Source: Methyloligella sp.
GTDB lineage: Bacteria > Pseudomonadota > Alphaproteobacteria > Rhizobiales > HXMU1428-3
Assembly (NCBI GenBank): GCA_021604645.1
Contig: BQJJ01000001.1
Span: forward strand, 393,418 to 457,417
Reading direction: 5' to 3'
DNA: 64,000 nucleotides
Shown here piece by piece: positions 1-9,230 of this stretch (its first letter is position 1; each line of letters starts with the position of its first letter). Under the pieces are notes generated by a model. The model was not told where the DNA came from. It worked only from the letters and a program-made list of their open reading frames with translations, and did no database searches. The translations under genes were made by a program, and so were the position numbers.

Positions 1-146
1 CCCATCACCCAGCGAAGAGCTTCCAGCAAATTCGATTTTCCACAGCCGTTTGGCCCCACCACACCAGTTAACCCTGGGCGAATGAGGAGTTCCGTTGGCT
101 CAACAAAGCTTTTAAAGCCGAGCAATTTTAACTGTGTGATATGCAC
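1..146 (-). CDS. smc: SMC chromosome segregation ATPase, N-terminal fragment
   Basis: The gene runs off the left edge; about 48 N-terminal codons are visible. The reverse-strand translation starts [16 protein letters not shown] and contains the Walker A stretch [16 protein letters not shown], which is typical of the SMC head domain (an ATP-driven DNA-tethering protein of the condensin type). A GTG at 144-146 is the first usable start; an in-frame stop lies just upstream at 153-155. It is the last gene of a minus-strand run DUF721-dsbA-dsbA-smc, an order I know from Rhizobiales. The rest of the gene cannot be judged here. Confidence 0.85.
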   Translation of the reverse strand, partial: MHITQLKLLGFKSFVEPTELLIRPGLTGVVGPNGCGKSNLLEALRWVM

Positions 147-366
147 CCGAGTTTAACACCTGAAAGGATAATAGTTTGCTTAGATTTTGATCTTGTTTCT
201 TTAAATCAAGATGGTTCTAAGAGGCTAGCCCCTAGAACAAACAGCAATATCAGGCTTTTAGAAAAAAGAGAAGTAGGGTGAGAAAAACTTGCTAAATAAG
301 CTTAAAATCAATCAAAAGTCTAAGAAGGACACGCTAAATGGTATTAACGCCCAAGCTAAAGGTCAC

Positions 367-1095
367 TTAACTTTGTTTCATATGAGTATCAATTAAAACT
401 TTAAGCTCATCGATTGAAAGTGGTTTGCGAATTTTTTGCCCGTTTATAAAGAATGTAGGCGTACCAGAAACCCCGAGTTTACGGCCTCTGTTTTTAATCT
501 TGTTCAAATTATCAATAAGAACCTGATCTTTCATACATTGATCAAACTCAGCTCGTTTTAAACCAGATTTTTGGGCAACAGCATAAATAGCATCCAGGCG
601 AACTTCCTGTGACACCCATTTAGGTTGATTGTTTAGAAAGAGATCAACCAACTTAAAATATCTCTTAGGAGAGCCACACCTGGTCACAATCGCGGCATTC
701 CCAGCAGACCGACCAATTGGAAACTCCCGGACAATATACCGAACTTTCCCCTTATCAATGTAATCACGTTTTAAAAGAGGAAATGTCTTCAGGTGAAAGG
801 CACGGCAATGCGGGCAGGTCAATGAAACATATTCAATAATAGTGACAGGCGCGTTTTCTTTGCCCAGATACATCTCTGGTAAAGGGCCAGCCTTCATCAA
901 TTGTGCAATTGAAGGGAGCCCTTTTTCATCAAGTACAATCTCATCTGGGTTAGCTTTTTTCTCGCTCCCACCTAAAGAGAGTTGATTGCTAGAACAGGCG
1001 ACAAGAAAGAAAAGCAAAGAAAGGGAGCCAATCAGCTTAAATAAACGCAAGCCATCACTAATGCGACTATGATTAATGTGAGCTTGGTTAAACAC
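367..1095 (-). CDS. DsbA-family thiol:disulfide oxidoreductase, probable lipoprotein
   Basis: A 242-aa protein with an N-terminal hydrophobic segment ending in LVAC (Cys34), a good lipobox, so it is probably a lipid-anchored periplasmic protein. The thioredoxin-fold active site is C94-P-H-C97 in SLTCPHCRAFH, and the cis-proline loop is seen in GVSGTPTFFING. The family (thioredoxin_4/DsbA-like) oxidises or isomerises cysteines of exported proteins. The start is a GTG preceded by GGGAG about 10 nt away. It lies directly downstream of a paralogue with a CGHC motif; the two share a layout but differ in membrane anchoring (lipid versus transmembrane helix). The substrate is unknown. Confidence 0.85.
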   Translation of the reverse strand: MFNQAHINHSRISDGLRLFKLIGSLSLLFFLVACSSNQLSLGGSEKKANPDEIVLDEKGLPSIAQLMKAGPLPEMYLGKENAPVTIIEYVSLTCPHCRAFHLKTFPLLKRDYIDKGKVRYIVREFPIGRSAGNAAIVTRCGSPKRYFKLVDLFLNNQPKWVSQEVRLDAIYAVAQKSGLKRAEFDQCMKDQVLIDNLNKIKNRGRKLGVSGTPTFFINGQKIRKPLSIDELKVLIDTHMKQS

Positions 1096-1163
1096 TGATT
1101 TCCACTCCCTCTCTATGTTGTTGTTTATTCAATGAGGTTTATGAAAAACCTCATCGTATATTC

Positions 1164-1829
1164 TTACTTTTCTAAAAGAGGTTTGAACAATTTTTCAAAC
1201 TCTTCCAAAGGTTGCGCACCTTCAAGACGAGTGCCATTTACGAAAAATGTCGGTGTTGAGCGAATGCGAAATTCAGCTGAACCAGCATTTTTAACAGCCA
1301 AAACTTGCGCAAATAGCTTTTTATCATCAAGGCAAGCTTTGAAGGTTTCGTCTGTAAAGCCAGCTTGTTTGGCAATGGTTTTCAATGCACCGACACGGTC
1401 TTCAACATAAGCCCATTCTCTTTGCTTTGCATAAAGAACATCAACAAAGTCAAAATATGCGTCCCGTTTAGGCAAGCAGCGGCCAAGCATGAAAGCAGCT
1501 GTTGCTAACTGATCAAGGGGAAACTCTCTAACGATATATTTAACCTTGCCAGTTTTAATGTACTTCTCTTTCAAGCCTGGAAGAGTGTCGTTATGAAAAG
1601 TCGCGCAGTGGCCACATGTCATAGAAGAATATTCAATAACTGTAATAGGAGCATCAGCACTTCCCATCACATTTTCAGCAAGCTTCACTGTTTCACCAGT
1701 TTTATCGGCTGATTTTTCGGTTTCTTGCTTTGAATAAAAGTAATAACCAGCACCAGCAATGACAGCGGCAACCACCAAACCAAGAATTAATTTCATACCA
1801 CCATTTGGTGATTTTTCAGACTGAGCCAT
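1164..1829 (-). CDS. DsbA-family thiol:disulfide oxidoreductase, membrane anchored
   Basis: About 221 aa from the ATG at 1827-1829, which has GAAGG nine nt upstream; a TTG two codons earlier is a weaker start. One N-terminal transmembrane helix (about residues 12-31) followed by a periplasmic DsbA-like domain. The active site is C72-G-H-C75 (SSMTCGHCATFHND) and the cis-Pro loop is RSTPTFFVNG. It is the typical thioredoxin-domain protein found between DUF721 and smc in alphaproteobacteria, and a paralogue of the next gene. Role: probably disulfide formation in envelope proteins; the partner is not visible. Confidence 0.88.
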   Translation of the reverse strand: MAQSEKSPNGGMKLILGLVVAAVIAGAGYYFYSKQETEKSADKTGETVKLAENVMGSADAPITVIEYSSMTCGHCATFHNDTLPGLKEKYIKTGKVKYIVREFPLDQLATAAFMLGRCLPKRDAYFDFVDVLYAKQREWAYVEDRVGALKTIAKQAGFTDETFKACLDDKKLFAQVLAVKNAGSAEFRIRSTPTFFVNGTRLEGAQPLEEFEKLFKPLLEK

Positions 1830-2009
1830 AAACAAATGCCTTCATGTTTTAATAATTTACAATACGTTGTGTCTAATCGTTGTTGTGTCTAAGCGATAAT
1901 GAGCGCTATAAATAAGCTCGCTCGGCACGCCACAAAATAACTTGAACTTTTCTTTTAATACCTCAGGTGTGAAAACGAAAACAATTTTCCGTGTTTCATG
2001 GTAAAACCA

Positions 2010-2588
2010 CTACTTTTTTCCTGTATCGTTGATTTTACGTGACTGTATTCCTCGCCAAAGTCTCTTCAAAGCAACTTCAAGCCTGTCATCAACGTTCTTT
2101 ACCTCAGGCTCATTAGGCAAGGGTTTATCCAGATCAACCTGTTTTTTAGGGCGTTTGATCGGTTTTGACGTCATAGGAGCCTGTAAAATTCGAACTGAAC
2201 CAATGGCCTTATAGCCAAAATATCCATTAATACGTTCCATGATTTGAGGTGCAGAATGCTGCACTTCAAGGGCAGCTGGGCCCTCAACTCTTATGATGAG
2301 TGTTGCACCAGTTTTCTGGCCATATTGTTCAATTTCGGCTGTTTCATTGCTGCCGCTCTGCCACTTAATCTGCTCAGGTGATGTGAAATGGCACAAAGGT
2401 TCACCAACAATCATATCCCAGTCAGTTAAGAGAGCTGCCCGCTGAAAGCCAAATTTCTCAAACACAGGCCGTGTAATGGCAGGTAGAAATTGCCCAACAG
2501 TCCTGGCACCGCTCTTTTTAAAAGAGCTGTTTTTCTTGCCTGCTTGTTTTTTGTTGTTATCAAATGCCATTTTATTATGTGGTGTCAT
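2010..2588 (-). CDS. DUF721 (DciA-like) protein
   Basis: 192 aa. The conserved DUF721 core spans about residues 28-135 (RTVGQFLPAITRPVFEKFGF ... WDMIVGEPLCHFTSPEQIKW ... LIIRVEGPAALEVQHSAPQIMERINGYFG). DUF721 includes DciA, which works with the replicative helicase, although the alphaproteobacterial branch is less studied. The N-terminus and C-terminus are basic and low in complexity. It is transcribed away from mutY, with a 117-bp divergent spacer, and heads the minus-strand run leading to the DsbA-like genes and smc. Confidence 0.8.
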   Translation of the reverse strand: MTPHNKMAFDNNKKQAGKKNSSFKKSGARTVGQFLPAITRPVFEKFGFQRAALLTDWDMIVGEPLCHFTSPEQIKWQSGSNETAEIEQYGQKTGATLIIRVEGPAALEVQHSAPQIMERINGYFGYKAIGSVRILQAPMTSKPIKRPKKQVDLDKPLPNEPEVKNVDDRLEVALKRLWRGIQSRKINDTGKK

Positions 2589-2705
2589 TCATCTATGTGA
2601 TTACAGCCTAGTCAGAAATCATTCCCCGCCAATAAAGCGATTATATGTCTTTTAGCAGAGACATTTATTACTTACCATGAGATAAGTCGATTCGAGAGGA
2701 AACCG

Positions 2706-3995
2706 ATGCCAAAAGGTGGAAAAGCTGTTCACTCTGATGTGGGCCTGAAAAGTAAGAAAAAAGCGGCCCCTTTGAAAAAGGGCAGCGCAAAAGTTGCTAA
2801 TGACAAAAGCAAACCAGTAACAAAAAAGCCCTCAAAGAAAAAAAGCACAACGAAAAAAACACTTAAAATCAAAACAACCACTTTAAAAACAAAAACCAAA
2901 AAATCAGCGGCTAAACCCAAGCCACAAAAGAATAAAGCGAAGCTCGCCTCTAAATTATTGAAATGGTACGATAAAGAGCAAAGAGAGTTACCATGGCGTG
3001 CCAAACCAGGTGTTGTTCCAAACCCATATCATGTCTGGCTGTCAGAAATCATGCTGCAACAGACAGTAGTTAAAACGGTTATTCCTTACTTCAACAAGTT
3101 CATATCACTTTGGCCTGCAATAACAGATTTAGCCAATGCAAGTGATGAAGACATAAGAAGAGCCTGGGCTGGCCTTGGCTATTACACACGCGCTGCAAAT
3201 TTACACAAATGCGCTAAATTAATCTGCGAAGAATATGAAGGCAATTTTCCCATTTTTGCCGAAGAACTTGAAACACTACCCGGCATTGGCCCTTATACTG
3301 CAGCAGCCATTGCAGCCATTGCATTTGATGAAACCGCTACACCAGTGGATGGGAATATCGAGCGGGTTGTAGCCCGCCAGTTTGCTGTCCAGGATCCGTT
3401 GCCAGGGGTAAAAACAAAACTCAAACAATGTGCAACCACGCTGACCCCACCGCGACGCGCGGGTGATTTTGCTCAAGCTCAGATGGATTTAGGCGCCACC
3501 ATATGCACGCCTAAAAACCCCTCTTGTCTTTTATGCCCAATATCGAGTTCATGTGAAGGGTACCATTTAGGCATTGAAAGCACCTTGCCAAAAAGAGCGA
3601 GCAAAAAGCCAAAACCAACACGCTATGGCTCAGCTTTTTTCGCTCTTCGAGAGGATGGATCTGTCTTATTACATCAACGCCCGCCAGGCGGTTTGCTGGG
3701 TAATATGCAGGAAATTCCAACGTCTGAATGGACTGAGAATAAAGAACAAGCTGAAAACATGCTGAAATCACCGCCATTAAAAGGTGAATGGTGGCCAGTT
3801 CCAGGAAATGTCAAACACACATTTACCCATTTTCATCTTGAACTAAAAGTGTTTCGTATTATTCCAGGCGAAGAAGCTGAGTTCACTCTTTTTGCGGATG
3901 CTGAGCGATGTAAATGGGTGCATAGAGATCAATTGGCAGACGAAGCATTGCCTTCTGTTATGCGAAAAATCATCCAACACGCCCTAAATAGCTAA
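2706..3995 (+). CDS. mutY: A/G-specific adenine DNA glycosylase
   Basis: 429 aa. MutY removes adenine mispaired with 8-oxoguanine. The catalytic Glu114 lies in WLSEIMLQQT, the helix-hairpin-helix is LPGIGPYTAAAIAAIAF (191-207), and the catalytic Asp215 is in PVDGNIERVVAR. The 4Fe-4S cysteines are C267, C274, C277 and C283 (C-x6-C-x2-C-x5-C). The C-terminal NUDIX-like domain (about 300-425) recognises 8-oxoG. Oddity: an N-terminal extension of about 78 residues that is extremely rich in Lys, Ser and Thr precedes the normal start of the family. The ATG has GAGAGGA upstream, so this extension appears to be translated. Confidence 0.96.
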   Translation: MPKGGKAVHSDVGLKSKKKAAPLKKGSAKVANDKSKPVTKKPSKKKSTTKKTLKIKTTTLKTKTKKSAAKPKPQKNKAKLASKLLKWYDKEQRELPWRAKPGVVPNPYHVWLSEIMLQQTVVKTVIPYFNKFISLWPAITDLANASDEDIRRAWAGLGYYTRAANLHKCAKLICEEYEGNFPIFAEELETLPGIGPYTAAAIAAIAFDETATPVDGNIERVVARQFAVQDPLPGVKTKLKQCATTLTPPRRAGDFAQAQMDLGATICTPKNPSCLLCPISSSCEGYHLGIESTLPKRASKKPKPTRYGSAFFALREDGSVLLHQRPPGGLLGNMQEIPTSEWTENKEQAENMLKSPPLKGEWWPVPGNVKHTFTHFHLELKVFRIIPGEEAEFTLFADAERCKWVHRDQLADEALPSVMRKIIQHALNS

Positions 3996-4248
3996 AAATT
4001 ATGAATCCCTAAAAGTCTAATTATACCCTATAAACGAGTAATCATCGGTATTTAGGCCGTAAAATCCATGTTTTTCTTGCCTTGCGCAGGTCAAAGTCAA
4101 TCTCTCTAACTGATTTCTCATATTAATGAGTTTTCACAAATTTGATTTGAAATTTGTCACTTATCTTGCATTATCAACTTCTTATAAACGTTAGAAGCTA
4201 AAAATTGGGCAGTTTTGACCCAAAATAAAACATGTAGATGAGTACCAA

Positions 4249-6018
4249 ATGGAAGAAGAAATTCTAGGGACCCTTGGAAATGACACCCTTGTAGGGACAG
4301 AGGCCGATGAGCGGATAACTGGTTTTTCAGGGGATGATGTCATTGATGGTGGCGGTGGAACCGATACAGCGATGTATTATGGTACTCATGCAGATTATAT
4401 CATCACTCAAAATGCTGATGGCAGTTGGACGTTAACTGACACAGAAGAAGCAGTTGACAATCAAGGTACCGATACACTCATCAACATTGAGCAACTTACC
4501 TTCACACGCACTGGGACATTCACCCCTGAAGAATTATTGGCCCTACAAACAACTAATGACCAAACTCTAACTGGCACAAATGATCAAGACATCATTTCAG
4601 GAAGCCTCGGTGATGATACAATCGAAGGCGGTGCCGGGGATGATTTTCTTTATGGTGGCCCTGGTGATGATCGCATCACTGGTGGGCGCGGCGATGATTT
4701 CATCAATGGCGGTATTGGCATTGACACCATTTTTTACACAGGCACATTCGCAGATTATACCTTAACCGCCAATGCAGATACATCGGTGACCATTACTGAC
4801 AATAGAACTGGTGCAGTGAGCCAGGGCACTGATACGGTTTTCAATGCTGATTTAGTCGAATTTGCATCAGGTGAGACAATTTCAATTGCTGATTGGATCG
4901 CAGGTGAAACGGCCGTAAATGAAATTGCAGACATTGCAGGACAAACACAATTTGTAACAGGCACAGCCTTCAGAGATGCCTTTGTTATTGACGGAAATTC
5001 AAACGACTATCTCTGGGCTGAAACTCTGGATGGCACAGGTGTACTTGTTTGGAATGGTGCAGATTTTGATATTTTAACTGATATCGAGCAAATCAATTTC
5101 AATGATGGCACAGTGACCAGAGACGAAGCAGGAGCCTTCATCTTTACACCCGAAGATACGGGGAATAATGGGGAAACAAACTTAATTGCAGATGTGGCTG
5201 GTGAAACGCAATTCATCAACGGAACGGCTGGAACAGATGCATTTGTAATCGATGGAGTATCAACTGCCTATGGATGGGGGGCATCCGCCGATGGTCAAGG
5301 TACAGTTGTTTGGACGGGAGCAGACTTTGATGTGCTGAACAATGTTGAAGAAATCCGCTTCAACAACGGCACAGTCACCAGAGCAGAAGACGGCACCTAT
5401 AGCTTTGCGCCAACAGGCACACCAGAAACAGGCCAAAATGTGATTGCGGATGTTGCTGGGGAAAATCAAACCATAAATGGACTTGAGCGCCCTGATATTT
5501 TCACCATCAATGGGGTTTCTACTGATTATGGTTGGGCCGAAACATTGGACGGCCAAGGCATAGTTGTTTGGAATGGAGCCGAATTTGATATTTTGAACAA
5601 TGTCGAGCAACTTCAATTTACAAATGGTGTGGTCAGCCAACTTGCAGACGACACATTTGTTTTTGCTAGCAATGCTGAAATTCAAAACCTCACTGGAACT
5701 GCTGGAGCTAATACTCTGGCAGGGGGCAATGCCAATGATACCCTTAACGGGGCAGGCGGCGATGATCAGTTAACCGGCGGAGCTGGCCTTGATCTATTTA
5801 TTGCATCTGCAGATAACGGTGATGATACCATTATGGACTTTGATGATGGCTCAGATCTAATAGATTTTTCTGCACTGACAGGAACTGTTGATAGTTTTGA
5901 TGATCTGACAATCACCCAAGCAGGTGCCAACAGTGTTGTTTCATTTGATGGCGGCAGTTTCACGATAAATGGCGTTCAAACAGACACATTGACCTTTAAT
6001 GATTTCATCTTCGCTTAA
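4249..6018 (+). CDS. RTX (hemolysin-type) calcium-binding repeat protein, probably type I secreted
   Basis: 589 aa, strongly acidic. There are RTX nonapeptide-type repeats (GGxGxDxxx) at 6-40, 105-155 (GDDTIEGGAGDDFLYGGPGDD...) and 490-515. Between them lie three related modules of about 76 aa, at roughly 225-300, 312-388 and 398-474, each with an ADVAGETQ-like start, a VWxGADFDxL core and an FNNGTV end. The C-terminus (DLIDFSAL ... LTFNDFIFA) looks like a type I secretion signal domain. There is no N-terminal signal peptide, as expected for ABC-exported RTX proteins. No ABC exporter, adaptor or outer-membrane channel is in the window. No enzymatic domain is visible, so it may be an extracellular matrix or adhesion protein. 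Confidence 0.85.
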   Translation: MEEEILGTLGNDTLVGTEADERITGFSGDDVIDGGGGTDTAMYYGTHADYIITQNADGSWTLTDTEEAVDNQGTDTLINIEQLTFTRTGTFTPEELLALQTTNDQTLTGTNDQDIISGSLGDDTIEGGAGDDFLYGGPGDDRITGGRGDDFINGGIGIDTIFYTGTFADYTLTANADTSVTITDNRTGAVSQGTDTVFNADLVEFASGETISIADWIAGETAVNEIADIAGQTQFVTGTAFRDAFVIDGNSNDYLWAETLDGTGVLVWNGADFDILTDIEQINFNDGTVTRDEAGAFIFTPEDTGNNGETNLIADVAGETQFINGTAGTDAFVIDGVSTAYGWGASADGQGTVVWTGADFDVLNNVEEIRFNNGTVTRAEDGTYSFAPTGTPETGQNVIADVAGENQTINGLERPDIFTINGVSTDYGWAETLDGQGIVVWNGAEFDILNNVEQLQFTNGVVSQLADDTFVFASNAEIQNLTGTAGANTLAGGNANDTLNGAGGDDQLTGGAGLDLFIASADNGDDTIMDFDDGSDLIDFSALTGTVDSFDDLTITQAGANSVVSFDGGSFTINGVQTDTLTFNDFIFA

Positions 6019-6117
6019 ATTTAAGTTTCACAAGTTTAGCTATGATCTATGATAGAATTGCGAAACAACATTTTAAAAACCATAGTTAAATTTTTAGGTT
6101 ATAGGGGAATAGAAAGA

Positions 6118-6609
6118 GTGCAATCACCACTAGTCAGTTTTAAAACTTTTCAAACATTTATTGTGCTCTTTGCTCTTACTCTTTCAGTGATGTTTCCTGG
6201 AATAGCCACTAGCCATGCAGCCTCTCCAGGCTGGAACAATGGCAAAATCAAATGGATGAATTTTGCAAGAGGGTTAAAAGAGGCAAAAAGAACCGGAAAG
6301 CCCATGCTGGTGGTTTTTGAAGCCAAATGGTGCACAATCTGTAAGCAATATAGACGGCAATTTTATAAAAAAAGCGTCGTGGCTATGTCAAAAAACTTGA
6401 CCATGGTAATGGTCAATATTGAAAAGAATAGAGGCCTGCAAAAGAAGTATTCTCCTGATGGCGGTTATATCCCAAGAACCATGGCATTCTCACCACAAGG
6501 ATATTTAAACGAAGGCCTAACTGCCTCTCATCCAGACTTTAAATATTTCATCGAACCAAAAAGCGCGGACGAACTCCTCAATTTCATGAAAAGAACCGCC
6601 GCGCAATAG
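6118..6609 (+). CDS. Periplasmic thioredoxin-like protein
   Basis: About 163 aa from the GTG at 6118, which follows GGGGA and gives a normal signal peptide (hydrophobic stretch ending ATSHA/A). An ATG at 6049 in the same frame would add 23 residues ahead of the signal and has a poor ribosome site. The mature part holds a thioredoxin-like motif, VVFEAKWCTICKQYRRQF, with a CxxC pair, and a cis-Pro-like GGYIPRTMAFSP. It resembles thioredoxin_7-type proteins that reduce or guard cysteines in the periplasm. It follows the RTX gene by 100 bp on the same strand; whether the two are linked functionally is unknown. Confidence 0.72.
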   Translation: MQSPLVSFKTFQTFIVLFALTLSVMFPGIATSHAASPGWNNGKIKWMNFARGLKEAKRTGKPMLVVFEAKWCTICKQYRRQFYKKSVVAMSKNLTMVMVNIEKNRGLQKKYSPDGGYIPRTMAFSPQGYLNEGLTASHPDFKYFIEPKSADELLNFMKRTAAQ

Positions 6610-6610
6610 C

Positions 6611-6647
6611 GCGGTTGCAAGTGGGCAACTGAAGCGCAATAGCCTTA
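6611..6647. repeat. Small hairpin repeat, GGTTGC-stem type
   Basis: A copy of the dispersed small hairpin: GGTTGC, a loop ending in GTGG, then GCAACT, followed by GAAGCGCAATAGCC. It lies just behind the stop codon of the thioredoxin-like gene. The same motif recurs at about eight places in the window. Confidence 0.75.
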
Positions 6648-6660
6648 AGAGAAATGCTCA

Positions 6661-6805
6661 GTCATCCCGAGCATGACCCGGGATCCACCTCTCCACAAGT
6701 GCCATAATTAAGGGGCATTCCCAACTCATGGCATCCAAACAAAATTCACTGGAAGCAGTGGTCATCTAATCAAGCCAATGGATCCCGGATCAAGTCCGGG
6801 ATGAC
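6661..6805. repeat. REP-like palindromic element (GTCATCCCG...CGGGATGAC)
   Basis: Two inverted halves: GTCATCCCG...CCCGGGATCC at 6661-6686 and GGATCCCGGATCAAGTCCGG running to 6805, which is the inverted counterpart and ends in GATGAC. They enclose about 90 bp with no coding signs. Such GGATCCCGG/CCGGGATGAC palindromes are common intergenic repeats in several alphaproteobacteria. Only one full copy is present in this window. Confidence 0.75.
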
Positions 6806-6828
6806 GATAGAAGTAAACCTATCCTAAA

Positions 6829-6946
6829 GAAGAAGGAGCATTGCCCTTTTCCGGCAATGGGACATGACGCCAGGGGCGTCCGGCGCGTTGCGCCGCACCT
6901 CGTAGGCTCAAGTGCGATAGCACTTGAAATAGCCGTGAGAGAAATA
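6829..6946. repeat. Three-hairpin intergenic element, copy A
   Basis: Starts GAAGAAGGAG and ends ATAGCCGTGAGAGAAA. It contains three inverted repeats: CATTGCC/GGCAATG, CGGCGC/GCGCCG and CAAGTGC/GCACTTG. The linkers GGACATGACGCCAGGGGCGT and the end box are shared with the element at 52078-52193, whose stems are different but still pair. No open reading frame of note. Function unknown. Confidence 0.8.
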
Positions 6947-6949
6947 AAT

Positions 6950-6982
6950 ACGCGGTTGCTAGTGGGCAATCTGAAGCGCCAG
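6950..6982. repeat. Small hairpin repeat, GGTTGC-stem type
   Basis: GGTTGC, loop TAGTGG, GCAATC, then TGAAGCGCC. It is attached directly behind the three-hairpin element, so the two repeat types form a composite between the thioredoxin-like gene and the 3' end of ccrM. Confidence 0.7.
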
Positions 6983-6990
6983 AAAAACTC

Positions 6991-8495
<1,505 letters not shown>

Positions 8496-9095
8496 GTGGC
8501 TTTTGAACTACCAGAATTACCTTATGCATATGACGCACTCGGACCTTACATGTCAGCTGAAACATTGGAATTTCACCATGACAAGCACCACCAGGCTTAT
8601 GTAACAAACGGCAACAAGCTTCTTGAAGGCTCAGGTCTTGAAGGCGCGAGCCTTGAAGATGTTGTAACAAAGTCATTTGGTCAAAATGCAGGCCTTTTCA
8701 ACAATGCTGGCCAGCATTACAACCACGTTCACTTCTGGAACTGGATGAAGCCAAATGGCGGTGGTGATAAACTGCCAGCAAGCATTGAAGCAAAAATCAA
8801 TGAAGACCTTGGCGGTTTTGCTGCATTCCGTGATGCTTTCTGTCAAGCTGGCGCAACACAGTTCGGCTCAGGCTGGTGCTGGTTGGTATTAAAAGACGGC
8901 AAATTTGCTGTAACAAAAACACCAAATGGTGAAAACCCACTCGTAAATGGCGAAGTGCCTTTGCTTGGTTGCGATGTTTGGGAGCACAGCTACTACATCG
9001 ACTATAGAAACGCTCGTCCTAAATATCTTGAAGCTTTCGTAGATAGCCTCATCAACTGGGAATATGTTGAAGGTCTCTACGACGCTGCAAAATAA
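8496..9095 (+). CDS. sodB: Superoxide dismutase, Fe/Mn family (Fe-type)
   Basis: 199 aa, the usual size. It disproportionates superoxide to peroxide and oxygen in the cytoplasm. Metal ligands by alignment to the family are H27 (EFHHDKHH), H77 (QHYNHVHFWNW), D160 and H164 (DVWEHSYY). The Gln73 before the second ligand (NNAGQHYNH) is in the place typical of iron enzymes. The GTG start is supported by TAAGGAGA eight nt upstream. It is monocistronic, ending in a strong terminator shared with the convergent ATPase gene. Confidence 0.96.
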   Translation: MAFELPELPYAYDALGPYMSAETLEFHHDKHHQAYVTNGNKLLEGSGLEGASLEDVVTKSFGQNAGLFNNAGQHYNHVHFWNWMKPNGGGDKLPASIEAKINEDLGGFAAFRDAFCQAGATQFGSGWCWLVLKDGKFAVTKTPNGENPLVNGEVPLLGCDVWEHSYYIDYRNARPKYLEAFVDSLINWEYVEGLYDAAK

Positions 9096-9145
9096 CACTG
9101 CTAAATAAGATTTAGTGATTAGAATTTGCAAATAATACAAATTAA

Positions 9146-9176
9146 AAAGGGCCGCTCAAGAAGCGGCCCTTTTTTA
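9146..9176. terminator. Rho-independent terminator, sod / HerA-like gene
   Basis: Stem GGGCCGCT/AGCGGCCC with a 5-nt loop, flanked by A-run and T-run, so it can act in both directions between the convergent genes. Confidence 0.92.
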
Positions 9177-9230
9177 TGGTCTTCATAAAAAATGAAGATA
9201 AATGAATAAAGTACGAAACGGTACTACCCT

